From assembly GCF_010119615.1 (NCBI RefSeq), contig NZ_QOVG01000002.1, forward strand, positions 186,001 through 250,000: DNA of 64,000 nt. The letters are read 5' to 3'. The notes beneath the pieces are model-generated. The model saw only the letters and a list, made by a program, of their open reading frames with translations, searched no databases and was not told the DNA's origin. Within the stretch, counting starts at the first letter, position 1; every line of letters begins with the position of its first letter. Below, one piece after another: positions 1 through 8,947 of the stretch. Origin of the DNA: Pseudoxanthomonas gei (GTDB lineage Bacteria > Pseudomonadota > Gammaproteobacteria > Xanthomonadales > Xanthomonadaceae). Both the position numbers and the translations under genes were made by a program.

Positions 1-491
1 GCATCGCGTTCGACCACGCGGCCGCGTGCGCGCACCCACGTCCAGTGGCCGGTACCGGCCAGGTCCATGCGGTGTTCCGACATGAACAGGGGGGTGTCTC
101 CCTGCAGGTGGCTGCGCAGGCGCTGCATGACCAGTGGCATGTCCTGTTCGTGGATGGCGGGGACATCGCCCTGCCGCGTCAGCAGGGTGATCTGGGCCGA
201 ATGGGTGGCGTTTTCGTCGGCGCGCATGCGGTGCATGCGCCGATGGACCAGGTCGTAGTCCCAGAAGTGCTCGCCCGATGCCCACAGGGCCAGTTTCAGG
301 TGCTCGTCGCGTTCGCGCTGCGACTCGGTGCGTGGAGCCTCCGGCGCTACCCGCGGTTGCGGTCGCCAATAGCGCCGCGTGGCGATCGCCGCCACTGCCG
401 CCAGCAACCCCAGCGCCACCAGCATCGCCAGCAGGCGCGCGGGGGAAGGCGCAGCCTGGTTGACCAGGGCGAGGGCGGCGGTCGATAGCAT
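1..491 (-). CDS. N-terminal part of a membrane-anchored PAS sensor protein (cut by the window edge)
   Basis: The frame opens with ATG at 491 and runs off the left edge, so only about 163 residues are visible. A hydrophobic stretch near residues 20-37 (LLAMLVALGLLAAVAAIA) looks like one transmembrane helix. From about residue 60, KLALWASGEHFWDYDL is typical of a PAS_3-type fold, as found in PAS-GGDEF-EAL signalling proteins. The catalytic or output domain lies outside the window, so diguanylate cyclase or phosphodiesterase activity cannot be confirmed. The ribosome-binding site is weak (GAG about 10 bases upstream), and the frame stays open for a further ~170 bases upstream, so a longer product is possible. 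It is transcribed divergently from ygfB. Confidence 0.6.
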   Translation of the reverse strand, partial: MLSTAALALVNQAAPSPARLLAMLVALGLLAAVAAIATRRYWRPQPRVAPEAPRTESQRERDEHLKLALWASGEHFWDYDLVHRRMHRMRADENATHSAQITLLTRQGDVPAIHEQDMPLVMQRLRSHLQGDTPLFMSEHRMDLAGTGHWTWVRARGRVVERD

Positions 492-643
492 GGGTAATCT
501 CAGCCTCGCTGCGGCGCCGAGGCCGTCAGAGTACCGAGTGTAGGCACGCCGCACGCCGGACAACAAGCGGCCCGCCGGGTTTTTCATTGCTACACTTTCT
601 GCCCGGGCTCCGGTTGTCCTGCCCGTCGTGTGGAATCCGTTGA

Positions 644-1186
644 ATGGCCGAACTTCCCCCTATCGCCGACGTTGCCCAGGCCTCTCTCCGCGCCGGGCTG
701 GGTGCCGATCCTTCCGAATTGCATGGCGCCCTGTGTGGATGGTTGTGCGGGGGAGGTGAGGATGCCGCGAACTGGCCCGCGAAAGTACTTGCCGACGATG
801 CCCTGTCGGCGCCTGAAGCCGACGGCCCGCTCGACGAACTGCGCAAGGCCAGCGTGGCGCAACTCGAGGATCGGGGCTTCGGTTTCGAACTGCTGCTGCC
901 GGAGATTGGCGAGTCGCTGAACGACAGGGCCGATGCGCTGTTCGACTGGTGCCGGGCCTTCCTGGGTGGCTTCGGCCTGTCGGCCGGCGCCAAGCCGCCG
1001 CTGTCGGAGGAAGCCGAAGAGGCCTTGCATGACCTGGCGCGGCTTGCGCAGGCCGCACCCGAAAGCAGCGACGACGACGAGGACGAGCACGCCCTGGCCG
1101 AGATCGAGGAATTCGTCCGCGTCGCGGTGCTGCTGCTGCATGGGGACTGCGTACTGGCGCCACGCCACCGCCAGAGCCTGAACTGA
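644..1186 (+). CDS. ygfB: UPF0149 (YecA/YgfB) family protein
   Basis: 180 residues, acidic, matching the length and pattern of the UPF0149 family. An N-terminal helical region carries the conserved LHGALCGWLCGG segment (about residues 28-39). A later WCRAFLGGFGL motif (about 103-113) and an acidic linker (SSDDDEDEHALAEI) precede the C-terminal helix. The family is all-helical; YgfB homologues have been linked to regulation in pseudomonads, but no biochemical activity is evident from sequence. The stop codon overlaps the pepP start (TGATG), so the two are translationally coupled, as in the common gammaproteobacterial ygfB-pepP order. A plausible -10 hexamer, TACACT, lies near 588-593. Confidence 0.9.
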   Translation: MAELPPIADVAQASLRAGLGADPSELHGALCGWLCGGGEDAANWPAKVLADDALSAPEADGPLDELRKASVAQLEDRGFGFELLLPEIGESLNDRADALFDWCRAFLGGFGLSAGAKPPLSEEAEEALHDLARLAQAAPESSDDDEDEHALAEIEEFVRVAVLLLHGDCVLAPRHRQSLN

Positions 1187-2505
1187 TGAAAGCGTCGACC
1201 GGCATTTCCGCTGCCGAGTTCGCCCGCCGCCGCAAGCAGCTGATGCGGATGTCCACCGACGACGCGATCCTGATCCTGGCAGCGGCCCCGGAACGCGTTC
1301 GCAGCCACGATACCCACTACCCGTATCGCCAGGATTCCGATTTCTGGTACCTGACCGGCTTCAACGAGCCCGACGCCGTGCTGGTGCTGGTCCCCGGGCG
1401 CAAGCATGGCGAGGCGCTGCTGTTCTGCCGCGAACGCGACCTGGAACGTGAAGGCTGGGACGGCCCGCGGGCCGGACAGGAAGGCGCCGTCGACCAGTTC
1501 GGCATGGATGACGCCTATCCCATCGAGGACCTGGACGAGATCCTGCCCGGCCTGCTGGAGGGTCGTTCGCGCGTCTACTACCACTTCGGCCGTGACGCCG
1601 AGTTCGACCTCAAGCTGATCGGCTGGGTCAACCGCGTGCGCGAGCAGGTCCGGCATGGCGCGCAGCCGCCGCACGAATTCCTTGAATTGGGACACTTGCT
1701 GCACGAGCTGCGTCTGTTCAAGTCCAGGGACGAGATCAAGCTGATGCAGCGCGCGGCCGATATCAGCGTGCAGGCGCATGAAATCGCCATGCGCGCCTCG
1801 CGCCCGGGCATCCATGAATACGAATTGCAGGCCGACCTGGAGCGGGTGTTCCGCGCCAATGATGCCTGGCCGGCGTACGGCAGCATCGTGGGTGCAGGCC
1901 GCAATGCCTGCGTCCTGCACTACCGCGCCAACAACGCGCGCGCAGCCGATGGCGAGCTGGTGCTGATCGATGCCGGCGCCGAGTTCCGCGGCTATGCGTC
2001 GGACATCACGCGTACGTTCCCGGTCAACGGCCGCTTCAAGAAGGAACAGCGCGCGTTGCATGATCTGGTCGGTGCCGCGCAGGCCGCTGCTTTGTCGAAA
2101 GCCCAGCCGGGAATCGCGTATGAGGCAGGTCACGCCGCCGCCGTGGAGACCCTGACCGAAGGCCTGCTGCAACTTGGTCTTTTGAAAGGAAAGCTGGAGA
2201 AGAACATCGCCAGCGGCCAGTACAAGCGTTTCTACCGCCACAAGACCGGCCATTGGCTGGGCCTGGACGTGCACGACGTGGGCGACTACCGGCTGGCGGG
2301 CGAGTCGCGGATGCTGGAGCCCGGCATGGTCTTCACCATCGAGCCCGGACTCTATGTATCGGCTGACGACACGACCGTGGATGCCAAGTGGCGTGGAATC
2401 GGCATCCGCACCGAGGACGACGTGCTGATTACCGGAGATGGCCACCATGTCCTGACCGACGCGTTGGCGCGCAGTGCCGACGAGTTGGAAAGCCTGATGA
2501 ATTGA
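1186..2505 (+). CDS. pepP: Xaa-Pro aminopeptidase P (M24B)
   Basis: 439 residues, the normal length for bacterial aminopeptidase P, which removes N-terminal residues preceding proline in the cytoplasm. The N-terminal creatinase-like domain (about 5-140) includes the YRQDSDFWYLTGF signature. The C-terminal pita-bread domain carries the five dinuclear-metal ligands: Asp262 (IDAGAE), Asp273 (SDITR), His356 (GHWLGLDVHD), Glu386 (IEPGLY) and Glu410 (RTEDD). The start is fixed by the one-base overlap with ygfB. Usually ubiH follows in this operon; here a secreted unknown comes next after 58 bases. A second M24 peptidase, pepQ, lies 2 kb downstream on the other strand. Confidence 0.96.
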   Translation: MKASTGISAAEFARRRKQLMRMSTDDAILILAAAPERVRSHDTHYPYRQDSDFWYLTGFNEPDAVLVLVPGRKHGEALLFCRERDLEREGWDGPRAGQEGAVDQFGMDDAYPIEDLDEILPGLLEGRSRVYYHFGRDAEFDLKLIGWVNRVREQVRHGAQPPHEFLELGHLLHELRLFKSRDEIKLMQRAADISVQAHEIAMRASRPGIHEYELQADLERVFRANDAWPAYGSIVGAGRNACVLHYRANNARAADGELVLIDAGAEFRGYASDITRTFPVNGRFKKEQRALHDLVGAAQAAALSKAQPGIAYEAGHAAAVETLTEGLLQLGLLKGKLEKNIASGQYKRFYRHKTGHWLGLDVHDVGDYRLAGESRMLEPGMVFTIEPGLYVSADDTTVDAKWRGIGIRTEDDVLITGDGHHVLTDALARSADELESLMN

Positions 2506-2563
2506 GCAAGGCCGGCATGACCTTCGCCGCAGGGAAGGCGTTCACCCCATAAGGATTGGCGCG

Positions 2564-3532
2564 ATGAATCCACTGCACAGCCTGTTGCTGGCATCGGTCT
2601 TGCTCTTGCCCTGGCGCCTGTACGCACAGCCTGCGGTCGTCGAACCCATGCCCCCTGCGGAACTGGAAGCGCTGCTTTCCGCCGATGCGGACCCGGCCAC
2701 GCGCCAGGCCTCGATGCTGAAGCTGGTCGGGCTGGCCCAATCCGGCCAGGGCTATCCCGCCTTCATCCTGGGCGCGCTGTACCGGCATGGCATGGACCAT
2801 CCCGCGCGCCTGGTCGAGCGAGACGAGGAAACGGCGCGCCACTGGCTTGAAAAATGCGTCGAATCCAGGAACTGTCCCTTGCTGGCGCTGGCCTCGCTGG
2901 CCGAGTTGGAGCTGGCCGCGGGCAATGCCAGGCCGGCCATGCAGTGGGCGCAGGCCTGGATAGTGCTGGACCGTGAGCATGACCGCCAGTCGCGGAGCCG
3001 CCCGCTGCGCACGCGCGACGAGCAATACCAGTACACCTCCTACCAGGCCTATCTGATCGGACGTTGCTACAGGATCATGCCCAAGGCCCGGGACGCCAGC
3101 GCTTTGGGCAAACAATGGTTCAACGAGCTGCGTGTCGCCCGTGGTGTCGTGCTGGACACGATGTTGTTCGACGCGCTGGATTCGGGAGCGGGATGGAATC
3201 CGGCAAGCGGTTCGACCGTCGCATCCGGGGAAGGGCTGCAGATCAGCGCCGAGAACCAGCAACGCAAGGAAATCCTGCCCGATGCACCCCAACCCTTTTC
3301 CCCGGCGATGGGCCTGTACCTTTATCGAGGCGCACCCGCGGGTGGGCGGGCCGAGAACATCGAACTGATCGAAGCGTTGCCTGCGCCCCTCGCCGCCCGT
3401 GGGCTGATGCAGTCGGCGCGCAACCTGCGTACCAAACCCTACGAATCATCCAGCAACGGCGCCCGACGTTACGGATTTGTGCCGGTCAGCTACAACGACG
3501 GGGTGCATTCGCTCGTCCCTGACGGGAAATAG
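2564..3532 (+). CDS. Secreted protein of unknown function, possibly Sel1/TPR-like
   Basis: 322 residues. The N-terminus (MNPLHSLLLASVLLLPWRLYA) is a clear Sec signal peptide with likely cleavage after residue 21. The region 40-190 is helical and alanine-rich. It contains ILGALYRHG followed by ETARHWLEKC, which resembles Sel1-like repeats (size of an adjacent hit, then a helix with AxxWLxK), and two nearby cysteines (KCVESRNC). The C-terminal third (about 215-322) is not repetitive and has no motif I recognise. It follows pepP on the same strand. I cannot name the family, and a periplasmic location is the only firm inference. Confidence 0.65.
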   Translation: MNPLHSLLLASVLLLPWRLYAQPAVVEPMPPAELEALLSADADPATRQASMLKLVGLAQSGQGYPAFILGALYRHGMDHPARLVERDEETARHWLEKCVESRNCPLLALASLAELELAAGNARPAMQWAQAWIVLDREHDRQSRSRPLRTRDEQYQYTSYQAYLIGRCYRIMPKARDASALGKQWFNELRVARGVVLDTMLFDALDSGAGWNPASGSTVASGEGLQISAENQQRKEILPDAPQPFSPAMGLYLYRGAPAGGRAENIELIEALPAPLAARGLMQSARNLRTKPYESSSNGARRYGFVPVSYNDGVHSLVPDGK

Positions 3533-3659
3533 GGCGCGTCCACCGTTGCAAGGCAGGGTTTTTCAAGCCGCCGGCGCCAGCAGGGCCAGGGTGTCACGTG
3601 CCGAAAACACCGGTCTGCAATAAACTCGCGCCTCTTTAGGTTTCAACCACTGGATATAC

Positions 3660-4427
3660 ATGGAATCACTCGCCAATCCCGAAATCTGGATCGCATTGGC
3701 CACGCTGACCGCGTTGGAGCTGGTGCTGGGCATAGACAACATCATCTTCATCTCGATCCTGGCCGGCAAATTGCCCGAGCACCAGCGCGACAAGGCCCGC
3801 AAGCTGGGCATCGCCCTGGCAGCCATTACCCGGCTGGCGCTGCTGCTGGTGATTTCCTGGATCATCGGCCTGACTGCGCCGCTGTTCTTCCTGTTCGGCA
3901 ATGACTTTTCGTGGCGCGACCTGATCCTGATCGGCGGCGGCCTGTTCCTGATCGGCAAGGCCACCCATGAGATCCACCAGAAACTCGAAGGAGCATCGGA
4001 GCAGGTCACTCCCGGCGCAGCGGCGAGTTTCATGGGCGTGATCGTGCAGATCATGCTGCTGGACGTGGTGTTCTCCCTCGATTCCATCATCACCGCGGTG
4101 GGGATGGTCGAACAACGCTGGGTCATGGTGACCGCGATCCTGATCTCGATCGCCTTCATGATCGGGTTCGCCAAGCCGATCGGCGACTTCGTCGAGCGGC
4201 ATCCGACCGTCAAGGTGCTGGCGCTCAGCTTCCTGATCATGATCGGCCTGGTGCTGATCGCAGACGGCTTTGGCCAGCATATTCCCAAGGGCTACATCTA
4301 CGCGGCGATGGCGTTCTCGGTCTTCGTCGAGCTGATCAACCTGTGGATCCGCAGGCGCAGCGCCGCTGCGCGCATCGCCCCGGTGAAATTGCACGAGAAA
4401 TACCTGCCGCCGGGCGGCGGGCAATAA
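3660..4427 (+). CDS. TerC-family integral membrane protein
   Basis: 255 residues with about seven hydrophobic helices. The paired acidic membrane motifs of the TerC family are present: ELVLGIDNIIF (Asp26-Asn27) and DVVFSLDSI (around residue 140). Some family members export manganese or act in tellurite resistance and metal loading of secreted proteins. This short version without CBS domains resembles the YgdQ/YoaE core. The upstream 127 bases show no convincing yybP-ykoY manganese riboswitch, and an AATAAA-containing stretch near 3620 may hold a promoter. The gene is convergent with pepQ, with a 26-bp-arm inverted repeat between them. The substrate is not determinable from sequence. Confidence 0.88.
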   Translation: MESLANPEIWIALATLTALELVLGIDNIIFISILAGKLPEHQRDKARKLGIALAAITRLALLLVISWIIGLTAPLFFLFGNDFSWRDLILIGGGLFLIGKATHEIHQKLEGASEQVTPGAAASFMGVIVQIMLLDVVFSLDSIITAVGMVEQRWVMVTAILISIAFMIGFAKPIGDFVERHPTVKVLALSFLIMIGLVLIADGFGQHIPKGYIYAAMAFSVFVELINLWIRRRSAAARIAPVKLHEKYLPPGGGQ

Positions 4428-4530
4428 TTGTCCGAACGCCCGTTCGCCGGCTGACGTGCGATCGCGATGACTTGGCAAGCCCCTTAGAGAAGGGGCCATG
4501 AGTATTTTCGTAGAGGTGTAAGAGGGGTGT

Positions 4531-4609
4531 GGTGTAGGAGCGACGCGAGTCGCGAAGCTTGTGATGGTTCAATGGTCCGTGGTTTCGCGACTCGCGTCGC
4601 TCCTACACC
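4531..4609. repeat. Family A REP pair (GTAG-headed), terC/pepQ intergenic
   Basis: Perfect 26-base inverted repeat: left arm 4531-4556, right arm 4584-4609, 27-base spacer. Each arm starts with GTAGGAGCGACG and contains its own small hairpin (GCGAC, loop GCGA, GTCGC). The GTAG tetranucleotide at the outer end is the hallmark of REPs mobilised by RAYT transposases in Stenotrophomonas relatives. The element ends 3 bp before the pepQ stop codon, between two convergent genes, so it may also act as a bidirectional terminator. Confidence 0.9.
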
Positions 4610-4612
4610 GGA

Positions 4613-5956
4613 TCAGGCGTTGGCTGCGAAGGCCGGCCGGGTCAGGTTGTCCGCATCGCCGTCGGTGCACAGCACTTCGTCTTCGATGCGGATACCGCCA
4701 TAGGGCCGGAACGCATCCACCCGCGCCCAGTCCACGCTGGCGGCGAGGCCGTTCTGCCTGACCTCGTCCAGCAGCATGTCGATGAAGTAGAGGCCTGGCT
4801 CGATGGTGACCACCATGCCGGGCTCCAGTACGCGGGTCATGCGCAGGTAGGGATGGCCCGGCGGCCGCGCGATCTTGCCGCCGCGGTCGGTTTCGGCGAA
4901 GCCGGCCACGTCATGCACCTGCAGGCCGATGGGATGGCCCAGGCCATGGGGGAAGAACGCGGCGCTGACGCCGGTCTCCAGCGCGGCTTCTGGCGACACG
5001 GTGATCACGCCGAAATCCCTGAGGATGCCCATCAGGGCCAGGTGCGCGTCGATATGCAACTGCCTGTAGTCGACGCCGGCGCGGACGCCTTGGGCCATCG
5101 CGACCTGCGCTGAGTCCACGGCATCGATCAGTGCCTGGAATTCGCCCGTCGTGTCCATCGCGTAGGTGCGGGTGATGTCGCTGGCATAGCCATGGAAGCT
5201 GGCGCCGGCATCGATCAGGAAACTGCGGACCGGGGCCGGTGCGGTGCGGCCCAGCTCGGTGTAATGGAGCACCGCGCCATGCTCGTTCAGGGCCACGATA
5301 TTGTTGTAGGGCAGCTCGCCCAGGTCCTGGCCGACCGCACTGCAATAGGCCATGTGGATGGCGAATTCGCTGGCCCCTTCGCGGAATGCGGCCTCGGCGG
5401 CGCGATGGCCGCGCACGCCAAGCTGCTGCGCTTCGCGCATCAGCGCGATCTCGTACGGGGTCTTGTAGGAGCGCTGGTACTCCAGGTAGTTGATCACCGC
5501 ATCGGGATTGTTGGGCGCGTATTGCTCGGCCGTTGCGGCGCCCAGCGTGCTCTGCGCTTCGCCCAGGATGGCGCAGCGTGCGGCGGGCCTGGGCAGCAGC
5601 GCCAGCGCGTCTTCGGGTTTGCGGATGATGTGGATATCGAAATGTTCCACCCACCAGCCGCTGGGTGCTGCGGGCACCACGTGCCAGTAGTCGAAGGGCT
5701 GGTGGAAGATCACCTTCGGCCGCTCGCCCGGCGTGTACACCAGCCAGCTGTGGGGAACGCGGGTCAGCGGCAGCCAGGCCTTGAACTGCGGATTGACCGC
5801 ATACGGGTAGTCGCGGTCATCGAACAACTGGTAGTGCGAGGTGCCGCTTGGCACGACCAGGTGGTCGAAGCCACCGCGCGCCAGGGCCTCGTCGGCACGC
5901 TGCTTCATCGTGGCCAGGTGGGCGGCATAGAGGACGGTGAAATCGGGCTGGATCAT
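4613..5956 (-). CDS. pepQ: Xaa-Pro dipeptidase (prolidase, M24B)
   Basis: 447 residues, very similar in layout to Escherichia coli PepQ (prolidase, which cleaves Xaa-Pro dipeptides). The N-terminal domain includes NPQFKAWLPLTRVP and FDYWHVVP. The C-terminal domain carries the metal ligands in LIDAGA, SDITRTY, GLGHPIGLQVHD, TIEPGLYF and RIEDEV. I chose ATG 5956 because the protein then begins at the position expected from the family. An ATG 39 bases upstream would add an unconserved tail. The coding region ends 3 bp from a REP pair. It is the second M24 peptidase in the window and is not in an operon with pepP. Confidence 0.95.
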   Translation of the reverse strand: MIQPDFTVLYAAHLATMKQRADEALARGGFDHLVVPSGTSHYQLFDDRDYPYAVNPQFKAWLPLTRVPHSWLVYTPGERPKVIFHQPFDYWHVVPAAPSGWWVEHFDIHIIRKPEDALALLPRPAARCAILGEAQSTLGAATAEQYAPNNPDAVINYLEYQRSYKTPYEIALMREAQQLGVRGHRAAEAAFREGASEFAIHMAYCSAVGQDLGELPYNNIVALNEHGAVLHYTELGRTAPAPVRSFLIDAGASFHGYASDITRTYAMDTTGEFQALIDAVDSAQVAMAQGVRAGVDYRQLHIDAHLALMGILRDFGVITVSPEAALETGVSAAFFPHGLGHPIGLQVHDVAGFAETDRGGKIARPPGHPYLRMTRVLEPGMVVTIEPGLYFIDMLLDEVRQNGLAASVDWARVDAFRPYGGIRIEDEVLCTDGDADNLTRPAFAANA

Positions 5957-6032
5957 CGCGGCAGACTCATCGGGGATGACGCGATTTTGACCCAAGCCGC
6001 GTTTGCGCGCAGTGCAAGGCAGCGGCGCTGCC

Positions 6033-6377
6033 TCAGTGGCGGGCCTCGGGACGCGCGATCCAGTGGCGCAACACGGCCAGCTGCCTTTCCTCCACGGTCA
6101 GGAAACGCAGGCCTGCCCAGCTCTGGCCCGGAGTATTGGCGCTGCCCATCCAGACCACATGGGCGCCCACATCGATGGCCACCATGCGTCCGGTGCGGTC
6201 GATGATCTCGAAGCGCAGCTGGTACAGCGCGTCTTCCCGCAACGACCCGCTGGCCACCAGCAACATGCCTGATTCGGAAATGTTGCCTACCCGGCCGAGT
6301 ACCTGCTCGGTCATGGTGTCCAGCACGGTCACCGACTCGTGCACGTTGCGCCGGTGCGCGCGGCGGGCTTCGGTCAT
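6033..6377 (-). CDS. PilZ-domain protein (putative c-di-GMP receptor)
   Basis: 114 residues, a stand-alone PilZ domain. The N-terminal arginine motif is RRAHRR (residues 5-10, fitting RxxxR) and the second motif is NISESG (32-37, fitting N/DxSxxG). Together these are the canonical c-di-GMP-binding residues. The rest is a beta-barrel-like sequence ending in a helix (VEERQLAVLRHWI). The gene begins inside the end of the DUF1631 gene (ATGATG, with TGA between), so the two are coupled; ATG 6380 is an alternative start three bases earlier. Its partner is presumably the DUF1631 protein, but that is inference. Confidence 0.88.
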   Translation of the reverse strand: MTEARRAHRRNVHESVTVLDTMTEQVLGRVGNISESGMLLVASGSLREDALYQLRFEIIDRTGRMVAIDVGAHVVWMGSANTPGQSWAGLRFLTVEERQLAVLRHWIARPEARH

Positions 6378-8866
6378 CATGCGCTGGCTTCCGTGGCTGC
6401 TGCCGGTGCGCCGCCGGCCAGGTTGCGCAGGGCAGTCACCGTCGCCTGCCATGCGCGATCGATCAGGCGGCTCTTGTTCTGGGTGACCACGCGCACCTGC
6501 CCGCGCGCCATCAGCCGGGCCAGGCTGTCCATCGACTGTTCGCCGATGCGCTGGCCGCGCTGGTTGACGAACAGGGCGTTGTCGGTGATCGGGCTGTACC
6601 AGGACAGGCGCCGGCGGGTCAGGTCGCCCTGCTGGTTGCTGGTGAATTCAAACCAGGTGCCGAACGGCAGGGTGCGCAGGTAGTCGTGGGCTTCCTGTTC
6701 CTGCGGCGAACGGTCGACCGGGGCCTTCTTGCGGGGCTCGGCCTGTTCACCCAGCCGCGCACGCGCCTTCAGGCGCGCGGTGAGTTCGGTGCGCGAAGTG
6801 GTTTCGTCTTCACCATCGGCGCTGGACAGGCGCCGTGCGATGGCTGACGCCTCGTCGCCGTGGTAGCCGACCTGCACCAGCGCAGTCTCTATCTGCCCGG
6901 TGAGCTCGGCATCCAGGGGCGGCGCACCTTCGTCGCCGGAGGCCCCGGCTTCGCTGGCGGTGGTGGCCACGATGCGCTCGGTGATCGCGACCTGTTCGCG
7001 CCACTCCTCCGAATCCTCGCCATTGCGTAACTGGGTCAGGGTGAGCACGTCGGCCCAGGCCTGGTTCAACAGCGCCTGCACGAACTTCTGCGGGGCGTGC
7101 CCCTGCAGGGCCTGCTCGATGGTTTCGGCGGCGCGGAACTTGGCGACTTCCAGCCGGTCCTTGCCGCGCGCGGCTTCCACATGCCGGCGCTCGGTGACCT
7201 CGGCCTTGCGCGCCATGGCCCGGAAGTGCGCCTGCACGTCGTTGTTGACGCTTTCGAATATCTCGTCGTCGCCGTTGTAGTCGGCGACGACGCGCTCGAC
7301 GGCGTGATGCAGCTTCTGCACCAGTTGAGGGTCGGCATCGCCCGCGCCCAGCCAGGCGGCGCCGGATTCGGCCACCGAGTTCAGCAGTTCGCGCGCCGGA
7401 TGCTGGGGCCGCAGGAAGAACTGGCGATCGTGCAGGGCGGCCTGGGCGACCGGCACCTGCAGGCGTACCAGCAGTTCCACCGCCGGCGCGTCGCGCTGCA
7501 CCTCGCGCTCGATTTCGTTGTAAAGCAGGCCCAGCAGCTCGAAGGTATCGGCGTCCTGCTGGACCAGCGTGGCATTGGGTCCGTGCTGCTCGCGCACCTG
7601 CGCCAGCAGGGTGTCCTGCACGTCCATCATGGTGCGGCGGGGCTGCCCAGGCGTGACCGAAACGGGCATGGCCTGCAGGGTTCGCAAGGTGCTGAGCACG
7701 TCGTGCGTGGACATGGGTACGGTGAGGCCGCCGGAACGGGCCTCGGCGGAGAAAGCGCCGCGCGGGCCGGTTGCAGGGCCCGCCGCCATTCCACCGGCAG
7801 GGGTAGCGCCGTGTTGGCCTGTCGCATTACTGCCAGGGCCGCCAGCGCTGGACGCACGCCGTCCGGACAGCAGTTGCTGCAGGGTGGCGAAAGAAGAGGC
7901 TTCGCCGTCCGCGTCGCCATGGGGAGATTGCGCGTGCGCCATTGCATGGCCGGCCGTGCCGCTGCCAGCACCGCCGGCACCGGCTGGACCTGGCGCGGCT
8001 CCGCCATGCGATGCGCCCGCGTCTTCGATCCCGAACGCCGACCAGGCCGACGGGGACGAGTGGCCATACCAGTCGGTCATTGGTCGCGAGCCATCGGCGG
8101 GCATTGCTTCGCCACCGTATCTGCGCGATCCGCTGCCGCGATCGCTGCGTGCGCGCTGTGGTGCATAGACCAGGCCGGGCAGCACGCCCTGCTGGGCGAG
8201 CAGGTTGTTGAGTACTTCGATCCATTTGCCGTAGTCACCCATGACCTTCAGGTCGAAGGACTTGTACAGCAGCAACTGCGAATCCAGGTCGATCTCGAAG
8301 GCGGCCGCAACCGCCGCGCGCAGCACCCTGCACAGCACCTGTGGTCCGACCGGCAGCTGTGCCGGCTCGAATGCAGGCGCGCCGGCCAGTACGCCGAATC
8401 GCTGGCCCATCAGGTAAAGCGGCGTATGGCTGCGAGCATCGTGGCGTCGCGCGATCTCGCGCAGCACGATGTCCTGGTCCATTTCCGCGTCTTCCACCAG
8501 GGTCAGCGTCTGGTACTCGATGCGCTCATGCGCGTCGCTGGATTCGGGTGCTCGCGGCTGGCGCACTGCGGCGACCTCCGCCTCCAGGCCGGCCAGGAAC
8601 ATCGGCAGCAGGTCGGCGCGGCTCTTGCGCAGGGCGTGCAGGTTGGCGAACTGCTCCGATTGCTTCTCGTTGCTGCGCGCCCGTTCGGCCAGCTTGAACA
8701 ACTGCTGCTCGTATTCCACCAGCATCTGGTTGATCCGCTCACCCAGGTCGGACGAAACCTGGGTCATGAAAACCTCGAGGATGCGGCGCACGCGTGGAGG
8801 CAGCGACGCCGCCGAAGCGATCGTCGCCGGAGCCGTCGATGGCGTTCCGGACGATGTGTTGGACAT
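6377..8866 (-). CDS. DUF1631 family protein
   Basis: 829 residues. The family is recognised from its N-terminal helical block (RRILEVFMTQVSSDLGERIN, then ANLHALRKSRADLLP) and its C-terminal GTWFEF...RRRLSWYSP segment followed by ARGQVRVV. A low-complexity Gly/Ala/Ser/Pro linker covers roughly residues 250-400. No signal peptide or membrane helix is seen, so it should be cytoplasmic. I chose ATG 8866; a TTG nine bases upstream lies nearer to GGGGAG and could be used. DUF1631 proteins are common in proteobacteria with heavy c-di-GMP signalling and have no established activity. The coupled PilZ gene directly downstream suggests a shared pathway. Confidence 0.85.
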   Translation of the reverse strand: MSNTSSGTPSTAPATIASAASLPPRVRRILEVFMTQVSSDLGERINQMLVEYEQQLFKLAERARSNEKQSEQFANLHALRKSRADLLPMFLAGLEAEVAAVRQPRAPESSDAHERIEYQTLTLVEDAEMDQDIVLREIARRHDARSHTPLYLMGQRFGVLAGAPAFEPAQLPVGPQVLCRVLRAAVAAAFEIDLDSQLLLYKSFDLKVMGDYGKWIEVLNNLLAQQGVLPGLVYAPQRARSDRGSGSRRYGGEAMPADGSRPMTDWYGHSSPSAWSAFGIEDAGASHGGAAPGPAGAGGAGSGTAGHAMAHAQSPHGDADGEASSFATLQQLLSGRRASSAGGPGSNATGQHGATPAGGMAAGPATGPRGAFSAEARSGGLTVPMSTHDVLSTLRTLQAMPVSVTPGQPRRTMMDVQDTLLAQVREQHGPNATLVQQDADTFELLGLLYNEIEREVQRDAPAVELLVRLQVPVAQAALHDRQFFLRPQHPARELLNSVAESGAAWLGAGDADPQLVQKLHHAVERVVADYNGDDEIFESVNNDVQAHFRAMARKAEVTERRHVEAARGKDRLEVAKFRAAETIEQALQGHAPQKFVQALLNQAWADVLTLTQLRNGEDSEEWREQVAITERIVATTASEAGASGDEGAPPLDAELTGQIETALVQVGYHGDEASAIARRLSSADGEDETTSRTELTARLKARARLGEQAEPRKKAPVDRSPQEQEAHDYLRTLPFGTWFEFTSNQQGDLTRRRLSWYSPITDNALFVNQRGQRIGEQSMDSLARLMARGQVRVVTQNKSRLIDRAWQATVTALRNLAGGAPAAATEASA

Positions 8867-8947
8867 GCGCTGCAAGTACTCCCCTGACGCGGTTATTTAA
8901 CACATTCCCCTTGGGTGCGCCTTCGCCGCAATGCAGCAAGGCGGTGA

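Noticed and set aside
526-2448. A 640-codon open frame on the minus strand across ygfB and pepP
   Set aside because: It is antisense to two clear genes, has repetitive His/Gln/Arg-rich composition typical of shadow frames in GC-rich DNA, and no recognisable motif.
3533-3659. yybP-ykoY manganese riboswitch ahead of the TerC gene
   Set aside because: The conserved loop sequences of that riboswitch are not visible in the 127-bp leader.
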